From: Candidatus Sphingomonas phytovorans
GTDB taxonomy: Bacteria > Pseudomonadota > Alphaproteobacteria > Sphingomonadales > Sphingomonadaceae
NCBI GenBank assembly: GCA_029202385.1
Contig: CP119314.1
Coordinates: forward strand, 870,501-934,500
Direction of reading: 5' to 3'
DNA length: 64,000 nt
In this document: one piece after another, positions 35,874 to 45,677 of the stretch
Position numbering within the stretch: the stretch's first letter is position 1
Layout of the letters: each line of letters opens with the position of its first letter
Made by a program: the position numbers and the translations under genes
The notes under the pieces: generated by a model
The model's input: the letters and a program-made list of their open reading frames with translations, nothing else
Told to the model about the DNA's origin: nothing
Databases searched by the model: none

Positions 35874-38198
35874 CTAGAATTGCCGGCGTACGCCAACGCC
35901 CATCGTCCTGGGCCGAAGCGTGATGGCGGCTTCGATCCCGCTGACGACATTGTGGTCGAGCAGCGGCGCCTTATCGAGCAGGTTGTTGACGAACAGATCG
36001 ACCTGCCAGGATCCGGTGTCGATCAGCAGGCCCAGATTGACCACGTCATACGCCTTTTGCCGCTGGGTGACGTTGTTGGCCGAGACCGGGCCGGTCGGGG
36101 TCGTGACGACGAAGCTGTTCTCGAACATCCTCAGGCTGGAACTGCGATACTGATAGTCGGCCCGCGCCGTCGCGGTGGTGCCGCCCCCGATCGGGAAATG
36201 ATAGGCGATGTTGGCGTTCGCGATCCATTTCGGTGTGTCGAGCACCGGCTGTCCCACCCTGGCCGAAACGCCCGTCGCGCTTTTGGATATCTTGGCGTCG
36301 GTATAGCTCGCCGCCGCGCCGAGCGTCAGGCCGTCCACCGTGAACTGGCTGCTGAGTTCGGCGCCCTTGATTTCGGCGCCGCCGACATTGCCGCTGAACG
36401 AGAATCCGCACCCGGGCAGGAAGACATTCTGCTGGATGTTTTTCCAGTCGGTATAGAAGGCGGCGCCGTTGAGGGTCAGCCGACGGTCGAGGAACTGGTT
36501 CTTGCTGCCGACTTCATAGGTCCATAGCGAGTCCGACCGATAGCTGACCGGCACCGAGGACAGGCCAAGATTGGCAAGATCGGCCTGGCACTGGCTTGGC
36601 GCCACGGCGAACGGATTGCCGCCGCCGGGGCGGAAGCCCTTGGCCGCGCTGGCATAGATCAAGGCGTCGCGGCTGGCGCGATAGGCGAGTTCGAACTTCG
36701 GATTGACCCCGCTCTGGCGGGTGCTGGCCGTGCCATGTGTATCGCCGCCGTTCAGCACGCCATCGCCACGGGTGTCGATCGTCTGTTTGAGGTTGAAATA
36801 ACGCAGCGCGGCGGTGGCATCGAGGCCGGGCAGGATTTCGAAGGTCAGGTCGGCAAAGGCGGCATATTGAGTCAGCTTGCTGAGGGTATTGCCATGATAG
36901 ACCGTGTCGGTGCCGGTCCCGAGGAGCCCGCCGACGCCGATCGACTTGACGGTCTGGTCGAGCTCGTCGCGCTGATGCGCATAATAGAGGCCGACGGTCC
37001 AGCGCAGCCGCGCTGCCGGATTGGACGACGCGGCGCGGACTTCCTGGCTGAACGTCCTGGTGCTGCTATTGGAGGCGTTGGGCGAGTTGACGCCGTACAG
37101 GGCGGGAACCAGCGTCGCGATGTAGAAGGAATAGTCGCGATCGAACTTGACCGAACGATCGACATAGGCGGTCAGCGAGGTGATATCGACGCCGCCCAGA
37201 TGCTTGACCATGTTCAGCGAATAGACGCCGAGATCGTCATTGGTGGGCTGCGCCAGCCGGAACGAGCTCTGCAGATCGGGAAGATTGGTCCAGAAGGCGC
37301 CGGTGTTCTTCTGGCGATAGGCTTGGCGGAACAGCGATGGCGTAATGTCGAGCGAAGGATCGGGCTGCCACAACAGCGCCGCCTTCACGGCAAGCACGTG
37401 GTCCGAATTCTGGTCCCTGTCGGCCAGCGTGCTGAGCGAAGGCCGCGCGAGTGGCGTCAGCGCGGCGGGCGGCGCTGTCGTGCTGGTCCGCACATCGACC
37501 GCGAGCCCGTTCGCCACATTGTCGATATAGCCGGCATTGTTGCGATAAAGGACTCCGGTGCGCAGCGCGAGCTTGTCGGACAGCGGCAGGTTCAGCACCG
37601 CTTCGGCCTGATAGGAAATGCCGCCATGCGCGGTGGTTGATACGCCCGCCGCGGTATCAAGCGTCGTCTTGCCAAGCTCCGGCGCGTGGCTGACATATTT
37701 GATCGCGCCGCCCATCGCGCTGCCGCCATACAGCGTGCCCTGCGGCCCCTTGAGGATTTCGACCCGGCTGAAATCGAAGAACACCGGATCGGCGGCACCG
37801 CTAAAGGCGTTGGTCGCGCCGAGCAGCGATATGTCGTCGAGATAGATGCCGACGGTGGGGCTTGGCGACGTCGTGCTGACGCCGCGAATGCTGTAGCGGC
37901 TCTGGCCCAGTTCGGCGCCCGAGAAGGACACGCCGGGTACCTTGCGCAGCACGTCTTTGAAGTCGCGGGCATTCCCCTGGCGGAGGTCGGCGGCCGAGAA
38001 GGCCGAGACGGAGAGGGGGGCATCCTGCAAGCGCTCGTTGCGCTTGCGCGCGGTGACCACGATGTCGTCGGACGCTGGTTCTTCCGCATGGGGTTGAGCC
38101 TGGGCCTGGGCGCTGGCCGACGAAAGCGGAATGGCGCTGCCGATCGTCGCGAGCGCGAGTGCGGTCCAGGCGGTGCCGCAGAGATGATGATGTCGCAT
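35874..38198 (-). CDS. TonB-dependent outer-membrane receptor 2
   Basis: 774 residues from the ATG at 38198, which has an optimal ribosome site (GGAGGATTATT). Signal peptide to about residue 30, TonB box DDIVVTARKRNER, plug with FKDVLRKVPGVSFSGA, ISLLGATNAFSG, VEILKGPQGTLYGGSAMGGAIKYV, and a barrel ending LRPRTMGVGVRRQF. Plug similarity to receptor 1 (RVEILxGPQGTLYGxxSMxGxxxxV) suggests the two are relatives. It is divergent from the AraC gene at 38458, and forms a two-gene unit with DUF3089 hydrolase 2. Confidence 0.93.
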   Translation of the reverse strand: MRHHHLCGTAWTALALATIGSAIPLSSASAQAQAQPHAEEPASDDIVVTARKRNERLQDAPLSVSAFSAADLRQGNARDFKDVLRKVPGVSFSGAELGQSRYSIRGVSTTSPSPTVGIYLDDISLLGATNAFSGAADPVFFDFSRVEILKGPQGTLYGGSAMGGAIKYVSHAPELGKTTLDTAAGVSTTAHGGISYQAEAVLNLPLSDKLALRTGVLYRNNAGYIDNVANGLAVDVRTSTTAPPAALTPLARPSLSTLADRDQNSDHVLAVKAALLWQPDPSLDITPSLFRQAYRQKNTGAFWTNLPDLQSSFRLAQPTNDDLGVYSLNMVKHLGGVDITSLTAYVDRSVKFDRDYSFYIATLVPALYGVNSPNASNSSTRTFSQEVRAASSNPAARLRWTVGLYYAHQRDELDQTVKSIGVGGLLGTGTDTVYHGNTLSKLTQYAAFADLTFEILPGLDATAALRYFNLKQTIDTRGDGVLNGGDTHGTASTRQSGVNPKFELAYRASRDALIYASAAKGFRPGGGNPFAVAPSQCQADLANLGLSSVPVSYRSDSLWTYEVGSKNQFLDRRLTLNGAAFYTDWKNIQQNVFLPGCGFSFSGNVGGAEIKGAELSSQFTVDGLTLGAAASYTDAKISKSATGVSARVGQPVLDTPKWIANANIAYHFPIGGGTTATARADYQYRSSSLRMFENSFVVTTPTGPVSANNVTQRQKAYDVVNLGLLIDTGSWQVDLFVNNLLDKAPLLDHNVVSGIEAAITLRPRTMGVGVRRQF

Positions 38199-38457
38199 AA
38201 TAATCCTCCGTCCCAACCGGGCGTCCCTCGCCCTGTGCGCCGCGCCTGATTGGGGGTCGCGTCGCCTTTCTGGGAATTCAACGTGATCACTCATCCACGC
38301 CTTTTGACAGGGTGTTGTTATGCGCGGGCGCGGATTGCTTATGCCGGGCGCAGAAAATCGACCGATCCGGGCTGGCGCAGGGGATCGCAGCGATTTGGCA
38401 TGGGCCGGCTTCCATGCGAAGCTGGGCATTGGCATACTGCTTACCGAGGCAAGATCA

Positions 38458-39384
38458 ATGGCGCTCGCAGAACCGCAAGGAAAGGTCCCGCACTATGTGA
38501 GCGGTCGCTTCGAACCGTTCCTCCGAGACGACGAGATCAGCGGTGTCGTGATCGATGGCCGTTCGCGTGGCCGGATCGACGAACATCTGGTCGGCGACGA
38601 CCGGCTGACGTTCAAGGTGCAACTGACCGGTGCCGGCGAATATCAGTTCAATGATGCGCCGACGTCCGAAATCGCCGGCGAATGCCTTGTCATCGCGCAC
38701 CAGCCATCGGGCGTCGTCAAGCGGCAGATCATTCTGAACGACACCGAGGAGCGTTCGGTGACACTGTTCTTTCCGCGCCTCGGCAACGGGCGGATCGCCG
38801 GCTTCGAGGATGAAGGGCAGGAAGTACGCGCAGCCAGCGAATTCCTGTCGCAGCGTCTCCTGTTCCGGCGTTACCAGTTGCCGCGCGCCGCAGCACTTTG
38901 TGCCGCCGATATTCTCGACACCCGCCGGTCACCCTGGACGCAGGAACGGTTCAAGAGGGCCAAGATCGACGAACTGACCTGCCTGCTGCTCGATTTCTTC
39001 ATCAGCCAGTTCAAGCGATCAGACGATCATGGGCTGACCGAGCGTGAGGTCCGCCGGGTGCGCCAGGCTCGCGCGATCATCGCCGAGCAACTCGACCAGC
39101 CGCCTGGCATTGCCGAACTGGCCCGGGCGGTCGGCACTAACCGGACCAGGCTGAACACGACGTTCCGCGCCTTTTATGGCGAGACGATCGGCCAGGCGCT
39201 GCAAAAGGAAAGAATGGAAAGCGCTCGCACCTTGTTGGGCGAGGACAGCCTGTCGGTCAGCGAGATCGCCGAGCGCTGCGGCTATGGCCATCTCAGCAAT
39301 TTCTCGCTGGCCTACAAGGCTTATTTCGGAATGAGCCCGTCGGTCGCGCGCGACGCCGCCGCACAAATAATGCGGTCGGCATAA
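38458..39384 (+). CDS. AraC-family regulator
   Basis: 308 residues from the ATG at 38458. The effector region (MALAEPQG... EISGVVIDGRSRGRIDE) resembles the PchR-type N-terminus, and the last ~100 residues hold two helix-turn-helix motifs: IAELARAVGTNRTRLNTTFRAFYGETIGQALQKERMESAR and VSEIAERCGYGHLSNFSLAYKAYFGMSPS. It is divergent from TonB receptor 2 with 259 bp between the two starts, so it likely controls the receptor-hydrolase pair; PchR-type regulators often activate receptors for the ligand they sense. The direct link is inferred. Confidence 0.9.
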   Translation: MALAEPQGKVPHYVSGRFEPFLRDDEISGVVIDGRSRGRIDEHLVGDDRLTFKVQLTGAGEYQFNDAPTSEIAGECLVIAHQPSGVVKRQIILNDTEERSVTLFFPRLGNGRIAGFEDEGQEVRAASEFLSQRLLFRRYQLPRAAALCAADILDTRRSPWTQERFKRAKIDELTCLLLDFFISQFKRSDDHGLTEREVRRVRQARAIIAEQLDQPPGIAELARAVGTNRTRLNTTFRAFYGETIGQALQKERMESARTLLGEDSLSVSEIAERCGYGHLSNFSLAYKAYFGMSPSVARDAAAQIMRSA

Positions 39385-39477
39385 TCCATCCGCCGCGGCC
39401 ATAAGCAGGAAGGCGGCGTTCCGGCCTAAGGTCACGCCGTTCGTTCCTGTGTGGGGCGTCCGACCATTGGAGCCACC

Positions 39478-39543
39478 ATGAATTCCCCCATGATCCCGGA
39501 CCGAGATATCGCCCCGCCCGGCGCCGGACGCGAAGCGGCATGA
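39478..39543 (+). CDS. Possible 21-codon leader ORF before the GMC dehydrogenase
   Basis: ATG at 39478 follows GGAG (TTGGAGCCACC). It encodes MNSPMIPDRDIAPPGAGREAA and its TGA overlaps the dehydrogenase ATG as ATGA. Translational coupling of a short leader, or the remnant of a lost gene, is plausible. Its start resembles that of the aldehyde dehydrogenase (MNSS). No known family. Confidence 0.35.
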   Translation: MNSPMIPDRDIAPPGAGREAA

Positions 39544-41132
39544 CGGAGGTGTTCGATTATGTCGTGGTCGGGGCCGGCGCGAGCGGTTGCGCGGTTGCCG
39601 GGCGGCTGGCCGCTGTGCCCGGCACGCGCGTCGCAGTGCTCGAGGCGGGGCGGGCGGGGCGGTTGCGGATCGAGGCGATCCCGGCCGCGACGATCCATAC
39701 CAACGGCAATCCTTTTTATGACTGGAAGCTGGTTTCCCAGCCCGATCCCAGCCGCCTCGACCGGACCGAGGATTGGCCGCGCGGGCTCGGCCCGGGCGGC
39801 AGCACGCGGATCAACGGGATGATCTTCGTTCGCGGCGCGCCTGAGGATTTCGACGCGTGGCGCGATCTCGGCGCGCGGGGCTGGGGTTATCGCGACGTGC
39901 TGCCCTATTTCCGGCGGATCGAGACCAGCACTGACGCCGAGTCCCAGGTCCGGGGCGCCACCGGGCCGCTGCGCGTTTCGCCGTTGCCCTATGTGCATGA
40001 TCTGACGCCGCGGTTCATCGCGGCGGCTGGCGAGGCCGGGTTGCCGTTCAATCCGGATATCAATGGCGAACGACAGGACGGCATCGGTTATGTGCAGAGT
40101 TCGGCCAGGAGGGGCCGTCGGCACGACAGCTTCACCGCTTTCCTGAAGCCGGCGATCACTCGCGGCGCTGCCGTCATGCTGGAAGGCGCGCGTGCGCACC
40201 GGGTGATTTTCGAAGGCGGCCGGGCGACCGGCGTTGAATTCGAGCAGGACGGCGTCGTCCGCACCGTCGTGGCGCGCAAAGGGGTCATCTTGTCCGGCGG
40301 CGCCATCCACACCCCGCAATTGCTGATGCTGTCGGGCATTGGTCCGGCCGCACGGTTGCGCGAACTCGGCATCCCGGTCGTGACCGACGCGCCCGAAGTC
40401 GGCCGCAACCTGATGGAGCATGTCGGCATCTGGATGGGCCTGAAGGTCTCGGTCCCGACCCTCAACCAGCAGGTCAATCTGATGGGGATGGCGCGGGCGA
40501 TGCTGCTCTGGCTGGCCGGGAAGGGGCCGGCCGCCGCGCCCACCGCCCAGGCAGTCGGTTTCGCGCGAACCCTGGCCGGGCTGCCGTCGCCGGATATCCA
40601 GATTCATCTGACTCCGTTCGGCCATATCGGTCGTGGTGCCGAGCGCAAGCTGGCACCGTTTCCGATGGTCAGCGTCGTCGCCAGCGTCAACCATCCGCGG
40701 AGCAGGGGGCGGATCGATCTGGCAAGCGGCGATCCCGCCGCCGCGCCGTTGATCTATCCGACATTGCTCGAGGCGCCGGAGGATCTGGCGACATTGCGGC
40801 GCGGCGTCGAGCTGTGCGGCCGGATCGTCGACGCGCCGGCGTTCCGGGACTTTGTCGAGGAGCGGATCGGGTGGCCGGACCTGAGCGCGGACGATGCCGA
40901 GGCCGACCGCCAGATCCGCAGTCTCGCGACGCCAATCTATCACCCGGTCGGCACCTGCCGGATGGGGTCGGACGCCGCCTCGGTGGTCGATCCCAGGCTC
41001 AAGGTCCGCGGCGTCGACGGTCTGTTCGTCGCCGATGCCTCCATCATGCCCCGCCACATCAGCGGAAACACCCAGGCCGTCGCGATGATGATCGGCGACA
41101 AGGCCGCAGACCTGATCGGAATGCCTCTATGA
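39540..41132 (+). CDS. GMC-family oxidoreductase (choline dehydrogenase-like)
   Basis: 530 residues. FAD fold DYVVVGAGASGCAVAGRLA at residues 6-24, GMC signature RGLGPGGSTRINGMIFVRG near 80-98, second signature SGGAIHTPQLLMLSGIGPA near 256-275, and the catalytic pair in YHPVGTCRMG and HISGNTQA. GMC enzymes oxidise alcohols to aldehydes with FAD. The next gene is an aldehyde dehydrogenase, so an alcohol-to-acid pathway is likely. BetA-like by family, but the actual alcohol could be choline, a polyethylene glycol or another alcohol. Opens a four-gene plus-strand operon. Confidence 0.92.
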   Translation: MTEVFDYVVVGAGASGCAVAGRLAAVPGTRVAVLEAGRAGRLRIEAIPAATIHTNGNPFYDWKLVSQPDPSRLDRTEDWPRGLGPGGSTRINGMIFVRGAPEDFDAWRDLGARGWGYRDVLPYFRRIETSTDAESQVRGATGPLRVSPLPYVHDLTPRFIAAAGEAGLPFNPDINGERQDGIGYVQSSARRGRRHDSFTAFLKPAITRGAAVMLEGARAHRVIFEGGRATGVEFEQDGVVRTVVARKGVILSGGAIHTPQLLMLSGIGPAARLRELGIPVVTDAPEVGRNLMEHVGIWMGLKVSVPTLNQQVNLMGMARAMLLWLAGKGPAAAPTAQAVGFARTLAGLPSPDIQIHLTPFGHIGRGAERKLAPFPMVSVVASVNHPRSRGRIDLASGDPAAAPLIYPTLLEAPEDLATLRRGVELCGRIVDAPAFRDFVEERIGWPDLSADDAEADRQIRSLATPIYHPVGTCRMGSDAASVVDPRLKVRGVDGLFVADASIMPRHISGNTQAVAMMIGDKAADLIGMPL

Positions 41133-42607
41133 ATTCTTCGGCCGTCGCCCGGATTCTCCCCAACTGGGATACACCTTTTCCGGAGGCGTTGGGTCATGCC
41201 TGGATTCAGGGCGAGACCCGAGTGTTTGGCGGGGATCCGGTCGTCAGCGTCAACCCGGCGACGGGCGATATCCTGGGCGGCTTCGACGAGGGCGGCGCGC
41301 AGGCGATCGATACGGCGGTGGTCGCCGCGCGATCGGCATTCCTTGGCGATTGGGGGCGGATGGGCGGCGCCGGGCGCGCCGGGTTGCTCCTCGCCTGGGC
41401 CGCGCGCATCGCTGAAGAGGTCGAGCAGCTGGCCTGGCTTGAGACGCTGGAAGTCGGCCGTCCGACGACGGACGCCAAGGCGCTGATCGGGCAAGGCCCG
41501 CTGCTGATCGGCCATTATGCCAGCATGATCCCTGCGCTCGAGGATCGTGCCGACGGCGCGGCGCGGCGCGCGCGGGGTGTAGTCGGTGCCATCACGCCGT
41601 GGAATTTCCCCGTCGCCAATGTGTTGATCCGCGCTGCGCCGATCCTCGCGGCGGGCAATACGCTGGTGCTGAAACCCTCGGAACTGTCGCCGCGATCCGC
41701 GGTCCTGCTCGCGCAACTGGCCAGCGAAGCGGGCCTGCCACCGGGCGTGTTCAACGTGGTGCCGGGCACCGGGCACGAGACCGGCGCGGCACTCGCGGCC
41801 CATCCCGGCGTCGATATGCTCGCCTTCACCGGCTCGACCCGGACCGGTCAGGCGATCATCCAGGCCTCGGCATCGCGATCGCTCAAGCCGCTGATGATGG
41901 AATGCGGTGGCAAATCGCCGCAACTCGTGCTGCCCGACATGATCGATCAGCCGGAGATCTGGCCGGGCGTCTTCGCCGCCGCCTTCTGGAATACCGGCCA
42001 ATGGTGCGCGGCGCGCACCCGATTGCTGGTGCCCAGGGGCGGGCTGGACGCGGCGGTCGAGGGGCTACGCGCCGCTGCGGCTGACTGGCCGATCGGCGAT
42101 CCACGCGATCTGGCGACGCGGCTGGGTCCGCTCGCCAGCCGCAAGCAATATGATACCATCCAGGGCTTTCGGGAGATCGCCCGCCAGACGGCGCGGGTCG
42201 TGCCGCTGTCGGCCGCTCCCGGGGGCCTGCCGGCGGACGGCTTCTACGTTGCACCGGAACTGGTACTGGATGCGGCGCAGGACAATGCCCTGGTCCAGCA
42301 GGAGGTGTTCGGCCCATTGCTGACGGTGCAGGAATATGGCGATCTGGACGAGGCGATCAGGCTGGCGGACGACGGGCCCTATGGTCTTGGCGCGACAATC
42401 TGGGGTGCCGACAAAGAGGCCGCGGAACGGATCGCTACGGGGCTGTGCGTCGGATCGGTGGATGTGATCGTCGCGGCCGCCGCCCGGCCGGGCCTCGCGC
42501 TCGGCACGCCGTTCGAACCGCGCAAACAGTCCGGCTTCGGCGTTGAAGGCGGGCTTGCCGGCCTTGCCGCCTTCACCGCGCCACAGGCCATCACCTATGC
42601 AGGCTGA
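41129..42607 (+). CDS. Aldehyde dehydrogenase (betaine-aldehyde dehydrogenase-like)
   Basis: 492 residues. ALDH motifs: GVVGAITPWNFPVANVLIRAAPILAAGNTLVLKPSE near 150-185, active-site glutamate LMMECGGKSPQLV, cysteine in NTGQWCAARTRLLV, and the C-terminal QQEVFGPLLTVQEY. NAD(P)+-dependent oxidation of an aldehyde to an acid, presumably the product of the GMC enzyme. The ATG at 41129 overlaps the dehydrogenase stop as ATGA. An ATG further upstream is in the frame but inside the preceding gene. Choline/betaine chemistry would link it to the GbcA-like block, but that is only suggestive. Confidence 0.92.
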   Translation: MNSSAVARILPNWDTPFPEALGHAWIQGETRVFGGDPVVSVNPATGDILGGFDEGGAQAIDTAVVAARSAFLGDWGRMGGAGRAGLLLAWAARIAEEVEQLAWLETLEVGRPTTDAKALIGQGPLLIGHYASMIPALEDRADGAARRARGVVGAITPWNFPVANVLIRAAPILAAGNTLVLKPSELSPRSAVLLAQLASEAGLPPGVFNVVPGTGHETGAALAAHPGVDMLAFTGSTRTGQAIIQASASRSLKPLMMECGGKSPQLVLPDMIDQPEIWPGVFAAAFWNTGQWCAARTRLLVPRGGLDAAVEGLRAAAADWPIGDPRDLATRLGPLASRKQYDTIQGFREIARQTARVVPLSAAPGGLPADGFYVAPELVLDAAQDNALVQQEVFGPLLTVQEYGDLDEAIRLADDGPYGLGATIWGADKEAAERIATGLCVGSVDVIVAAAARPGLALGTPFEPRKQSGFGVEGGLAGLAAFTAPQAITYAG

Positions 42608-43757
42608 TGCGCCCCGGGAATCGCGGACCAGTCTGGCCGCGCTGATCGTCATCGGTACAGGCGCGATGACCAGCGCCACCCTGAGCCCGGTGATGCTCGG
42701 CCTGTATATTGACGAGCTTCGCCTCACCGCCTCGCAGGCGAGCCTGGCGCTCGCGGCGGAGAACGGTGCCTATGCGCTGGGGTTGCTGCTCTTCTACCTC
42801 ATATTGCACCGGGCGAGGCGCCCGATGCTGGCCGCGACCGGCCTCGGGATCATGGTCGTCACCAGCCTGTTGACCGCGAGGGCGGGGGGCTTCGTGCCGC
42901 TGCTGGCGATCCGCGCGGTCTTTGGCCTGGCCATGGGCTTCACCGCATCGACCGTGTTCGCCGCTTACGCTGGCCGTGCCGATCCGCAGCGGGTGTGGGC
43001 GATCGCCACTTTCGTCAACCTGACCTACGCAGCCATCCTGCTGACCCTGTCGGGATGGATCGCCCAGACTTTCGGCCTGACGGGTATCGTTGCGGTGTTG
43101 GCGATGGTCGCGGTGATCGGCCTGGCCTGTACACGACTGATCCCGCCGGCACCGCCGCGCGCTGAGCGGGAGGTGCGCAGCGGGGGGACGGAAAATGGGG
43201 GGGTGATCAATCTTCCCGCGATCTGCGGCGCGCTGGCGCTGCTGTGCCTTTATGCCGGTCACACCACTTTATGGTCGTTTCAGGAACGTATGGGCTTGGC
43301 AGTCGGTCTCGATCGCAGTCAGGTGGGTGTGTTGCTGGGGATTTCCGTGCTGGGCGCGATCATCGGCGCTGTCCTGTCGGTGAGCGCCGGGCACCGGTTC
43401 GGCCAGCGCGGGCCTAACGCGCTCGCCTTTGCCGGTCTGATCGCCTCGGCGTTGTTGCTCGCCCTGCCGATGATGGCTGCCTATGTGGCGGGCGCGGTAA
43501 TCGTGAAAACCGCCTGGTTCTTCGGCCTGCCCTTCATTCTTGGCGCACTGGCCCGGCTCGATCGCAGCGGCCGGTGGAGCAGCATGGGCGCGGCGCTTCT
43601 CGCACTGGGTTCGGCAATCGGGCCGGCGATCGGTGCCACCCTGGCCAGCTACGGCGCGCACATGATCGGCGTTCTCGCGGCGGGGCTGTACCTGATCAGC
43701 TTCCTGTTCACCGTGCCGCTGTTCGCCGCCGACCGATCCATTCCTGCCCATCACTGA
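42597..43757 (+). CDS. MFS transporter
   Basis: 386 residues with about twelve membrane segments. The start MQADAPRESRTSLAALIVIGTGAMTSATLSPVMLGLYIDEL overlaps the aldehyde dehydrogenase end by 11 bases. Loop features include ASLALAAENGAYALGLLLFYLILHRARRPMLAATG and GHRFGQRGPNALAFAG. A compact drug/metabolite type without a clear subfamily signature. It is co-transcribed with the alcohol/aldehyde dehydrogenase pair, so it probably carries that pathway's substrate or acid product. Confidence 0.85.
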   Translation: MQADAPRESRTSLAALIVIGTGAMTSATLSPVMLGLYIDELRLTASQASLALAAENGAYALGLLLFYLILHRARRPMLAATGLGIMVVTSLLTARAGGFVPLLAIRAVFGLAMGFTASTVFAAYAGRADPQRVWAIATFVNLTYAAILLTLSGWIAQTFGLTGIVAVLAMVAVIGLACTRLIPPAPPRAEREVRSGGTENGGVINLPAICGALALLCLYAGHTTLWSFQERMGLAVGLDRSQVGVLLGISVLGAIIGAVLSVSAGHRFGQRGPNALAFAGLIASALLLALPMMAAYVAGAVIVKTAWFFGLPFILGALARLDRSGRWSSMGAALLALGSAIGPAIGATLASYGAHMIGVLAAGLYLISFLFTVPLFAADRSIPAHH

Positions 43758-43761
43758 TGAC

Positions 43762-44874
43762 ATGAACATGTTCGTCGAGAGCTATGATGAGGCACGGCAT
43801 GCCTTCCGGGCCAGCATGGCGACATTGGGTGGCCGGCTCGAGTCAGCCACTATTCCCGGGACGGGCGCACAGGGTGAAGAACTGACGATCGACTGGGCGG
43901 TCATCGGCCCGGCCGGCGCGTCCGGAACGTTGCTGTCGATCTCGGGCGTGCATGGGGCGGAAGGGCATGCCGGGTCAGCCGCGCAGCGCGCCTTTGCCGC
44001 CGTGCTCGATCCCCGCGATCTGGTCGATGATTGCAACGTGGTGATGATCCACGCGCTCAACCCCTGGGGTGTCTCGCACGGTCACCGCGTCGATGCCGAC
44101 AATGTCGATCTCTCCCGCAATTTCGGCGACTTCGGTGCCGCGCTCCGGCTCAATCCCGATTACACAAGAATTCACGACATTGTCTGTCCCGACCGCTGGG
44201 ACGATGGCCAGTTGGGCCGGGTCGGGGCGCTCTTCCAATCGCTGACCAGCGAACTGGGCGCGGCGGCGGCGCTGACGGCCTTTACCGGGGGGCAGCACAG
44301 TCATCCCGACGGGGTCGGCTTTGGCGGGGTTCGTCCGTCGCCCTCGCACCGGGTGTTCGAGCACATCGTCGATACCGAGCTCGCCGCCTGCCGCCGCATG
44401 GCGTATCTCGAATGGCATACCGGCTTCGGCGACTATGGTCGGCCGCTGGCCGTCGCGCTCGATGCGCCCGGCACGGCGGCGCGGAACCGGATGTCAGGCT
44501 GGTGGGCCGATCAGGGGCTGCAAGGCGAGGACCAGGCCTTTGAGTCGGGCGAGACGCCTGATTGGTCGGGCCTGTTGTTGCCCGGGCTGCGCAGGCTGGC
44601 GCCGCCGATCGACATTGTCGGGGCACCGATCGAGATCGGCACTGTCTCGAACGTCGAGGCGTTCGAAGCCGTGATGATCGACCGATGGTTGCGCCTGGGG
44701 CGGGAGCCGGGGGACGTCGATCCGCGGTCGGCGCTGCGGGCGAGATTGCGGGCGGCCTATGACCCGGTTGATCCGATATGGCGCGAGCGCGTGGTGGAGA
44801 TCGGCCGCCAGATGCACGTCGCGGCTTTACGGGGCCTCCGCGCCTGGCAAATGGAGGTTCGGACCGGAGCATAG
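43762..44874 (+). CDS. DUF2817 zinc carboxypeptidase-like protein
   Basis: 370 residues. It shows the DUF2817/M14-like pattern: SGVHGAEGHAGSAAQRAF (His and Glu zinc ligands near residue 75), NPWGVSHGHRVDADNVDLSRNF, FTGGQHSHPDGVGFGG, and LEWHTGFGDYG (third histidine). The fold is that of M14 carboxypeptidases. It follows the MFS gene by four bases, so it is the fourth gene of the dehydrogenase operon. An amidase, peptidase or deacylase role on a conjugated substrate is possible but untested. Intact. Confidence 0.87.
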   Translation: MNMFVESYDEARHAFRASMATLGGRLESATIPGTGAQGEELTIDWAVIGPAGASGTLLSISGVHGAEGHAGSAAQRAFAAVLDPRDLVDDCNVVMIHALNPWGVSHGHRVDADNVDLSRNFGDFGAALRLNPDYTRIHDIVCPDRWDDGQLGRVGALFQSLTSELGAAAALTAFTGGQHSHPDGVGFGGVRPSPSHRVFEHIVDTELAACRRMAYLEWHTGFGDYGRPLAVALDAPGTAARNRMSGWWADQGLQGEDQAFESGETPDWSGLLLPGLRRLAPPIDIVGAPIEIGTVSNVEAFEAVMIDRWLRLGREPGDVDPRSALRARLRAAYDPVDPIWRERVVEIGRQMHVAALRGLRAWQMEVRTGA

Positions 44875-45011
44875 CGCCTATGCCCTGATGTGAGGCGATG
44901 CGTGTCCCCCGCGCCCGCCGTCAGTCTTACAGTTGGCATCTATAGGGGCTGTGTGCTTACGTGGCGGTTGCCGCTATCGGCCTCCTCATGATCAGGCTCC
45001 AAGCGAAGCGC

Positions 45012-45677
45012 ATGCCCTCCTCATCCCCCGCCGCCATCGAGAGCGTCAAACCAGCCCGTCGCAAGCAGGAGGACCGGACCGCGGACACCCGGCGGCGCAT
45101 TCTCGAAGCCACGATCGGCTGCCTGTATCGCATGGGATATAGTGCGGTGACCATCGCTGTGGTCGCGAAAGAGGCGGGTGTCAGCCGCGGCATCATTTCC
45201 TATCATTTCGCCAGCAAGACCGACCTGATGGTGGCGGTGCGCGACGCGGTCCATCTCGAAGAACGGCGGCTTATCGAGGAGACGCGCAAGCGGATCGGCA
45301 CCGAGGCATATCTGAACGAACTGCCTCGGCACGTTCTTTCGGGAATGTTGCGTGAACCGGGAATCGCGGTGGACGAGATCCTTCTGGCCGCGCGTGCGGA
45401 CCCCGATCTCAGCGAGAAGCTTCGTACCGCCGAAAGCAATATCGAACACAGGGTCCTGAATGGACTCAAAGGCTATTATGCCGAACTGGGTTTAGAGCCA
45501 CCTGCCAATCTTGCGGTCATCATGCGCGTGTTTGTCGCGGCCTTTCGCGGACTCGCCATCACTGAGCTGGTGCAGGGCGAAGGCGCCGAGACCGAGGCGA
45601 GCGTCGCCTATCTTATGGAGTTGTTCGCGCACGTTAACACCGGGCGCGATCGCACCTCGGAGACCGCCCCTTCGTGA
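45012..45677 (+). CDS. TetR-family regulator, BetI-like helix-turn-helix
   Basis: 221 residues from the ATG at 45012; an ATG at 44988 and a GTG at 44961 are alternatives. HTH: RRRILEATIGCLYRMGYSAVTIAVVAKEAGVSRGIISYHFASKTDLM, with GVSRGIISYHF close to BetI. The C-terminal ligand domain ends near AHVNTGRDRTSE. It is downstream of the GMC-ALDH operon and convergent with the GPH symporter; the two stops meet as TGATCA. It could repress the dehydrogenase operon or the nearby receptor. Confidence 0.86.
   Translation: MPSSSPAAIESVKPARRKQEDRTADTRRRILEATIGCLYRMGYSAVTIAVVAKEAGVSRGIISYHFASKTDLMVAVRDAVHLEERRLIEETRKRIGTEAYLNELPRHVLSGMLREPGIAVDEILLAARADPDLSEKLRTAESNIEHRVLNGLKGYYAELGLEPPANLAVIMRVFVAAFRGLAITELVQGEGAETEASVAYLMELFAHVNTGRDRTSETAPS

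Noticed and set aside
38250..38457. Short plus-strand frames between TonB receptor 2 and AraC.
   Set aside because: Most is upstream extension of the AraC frame with low-quality composition; the ATG at 38458 gives the family-like start.
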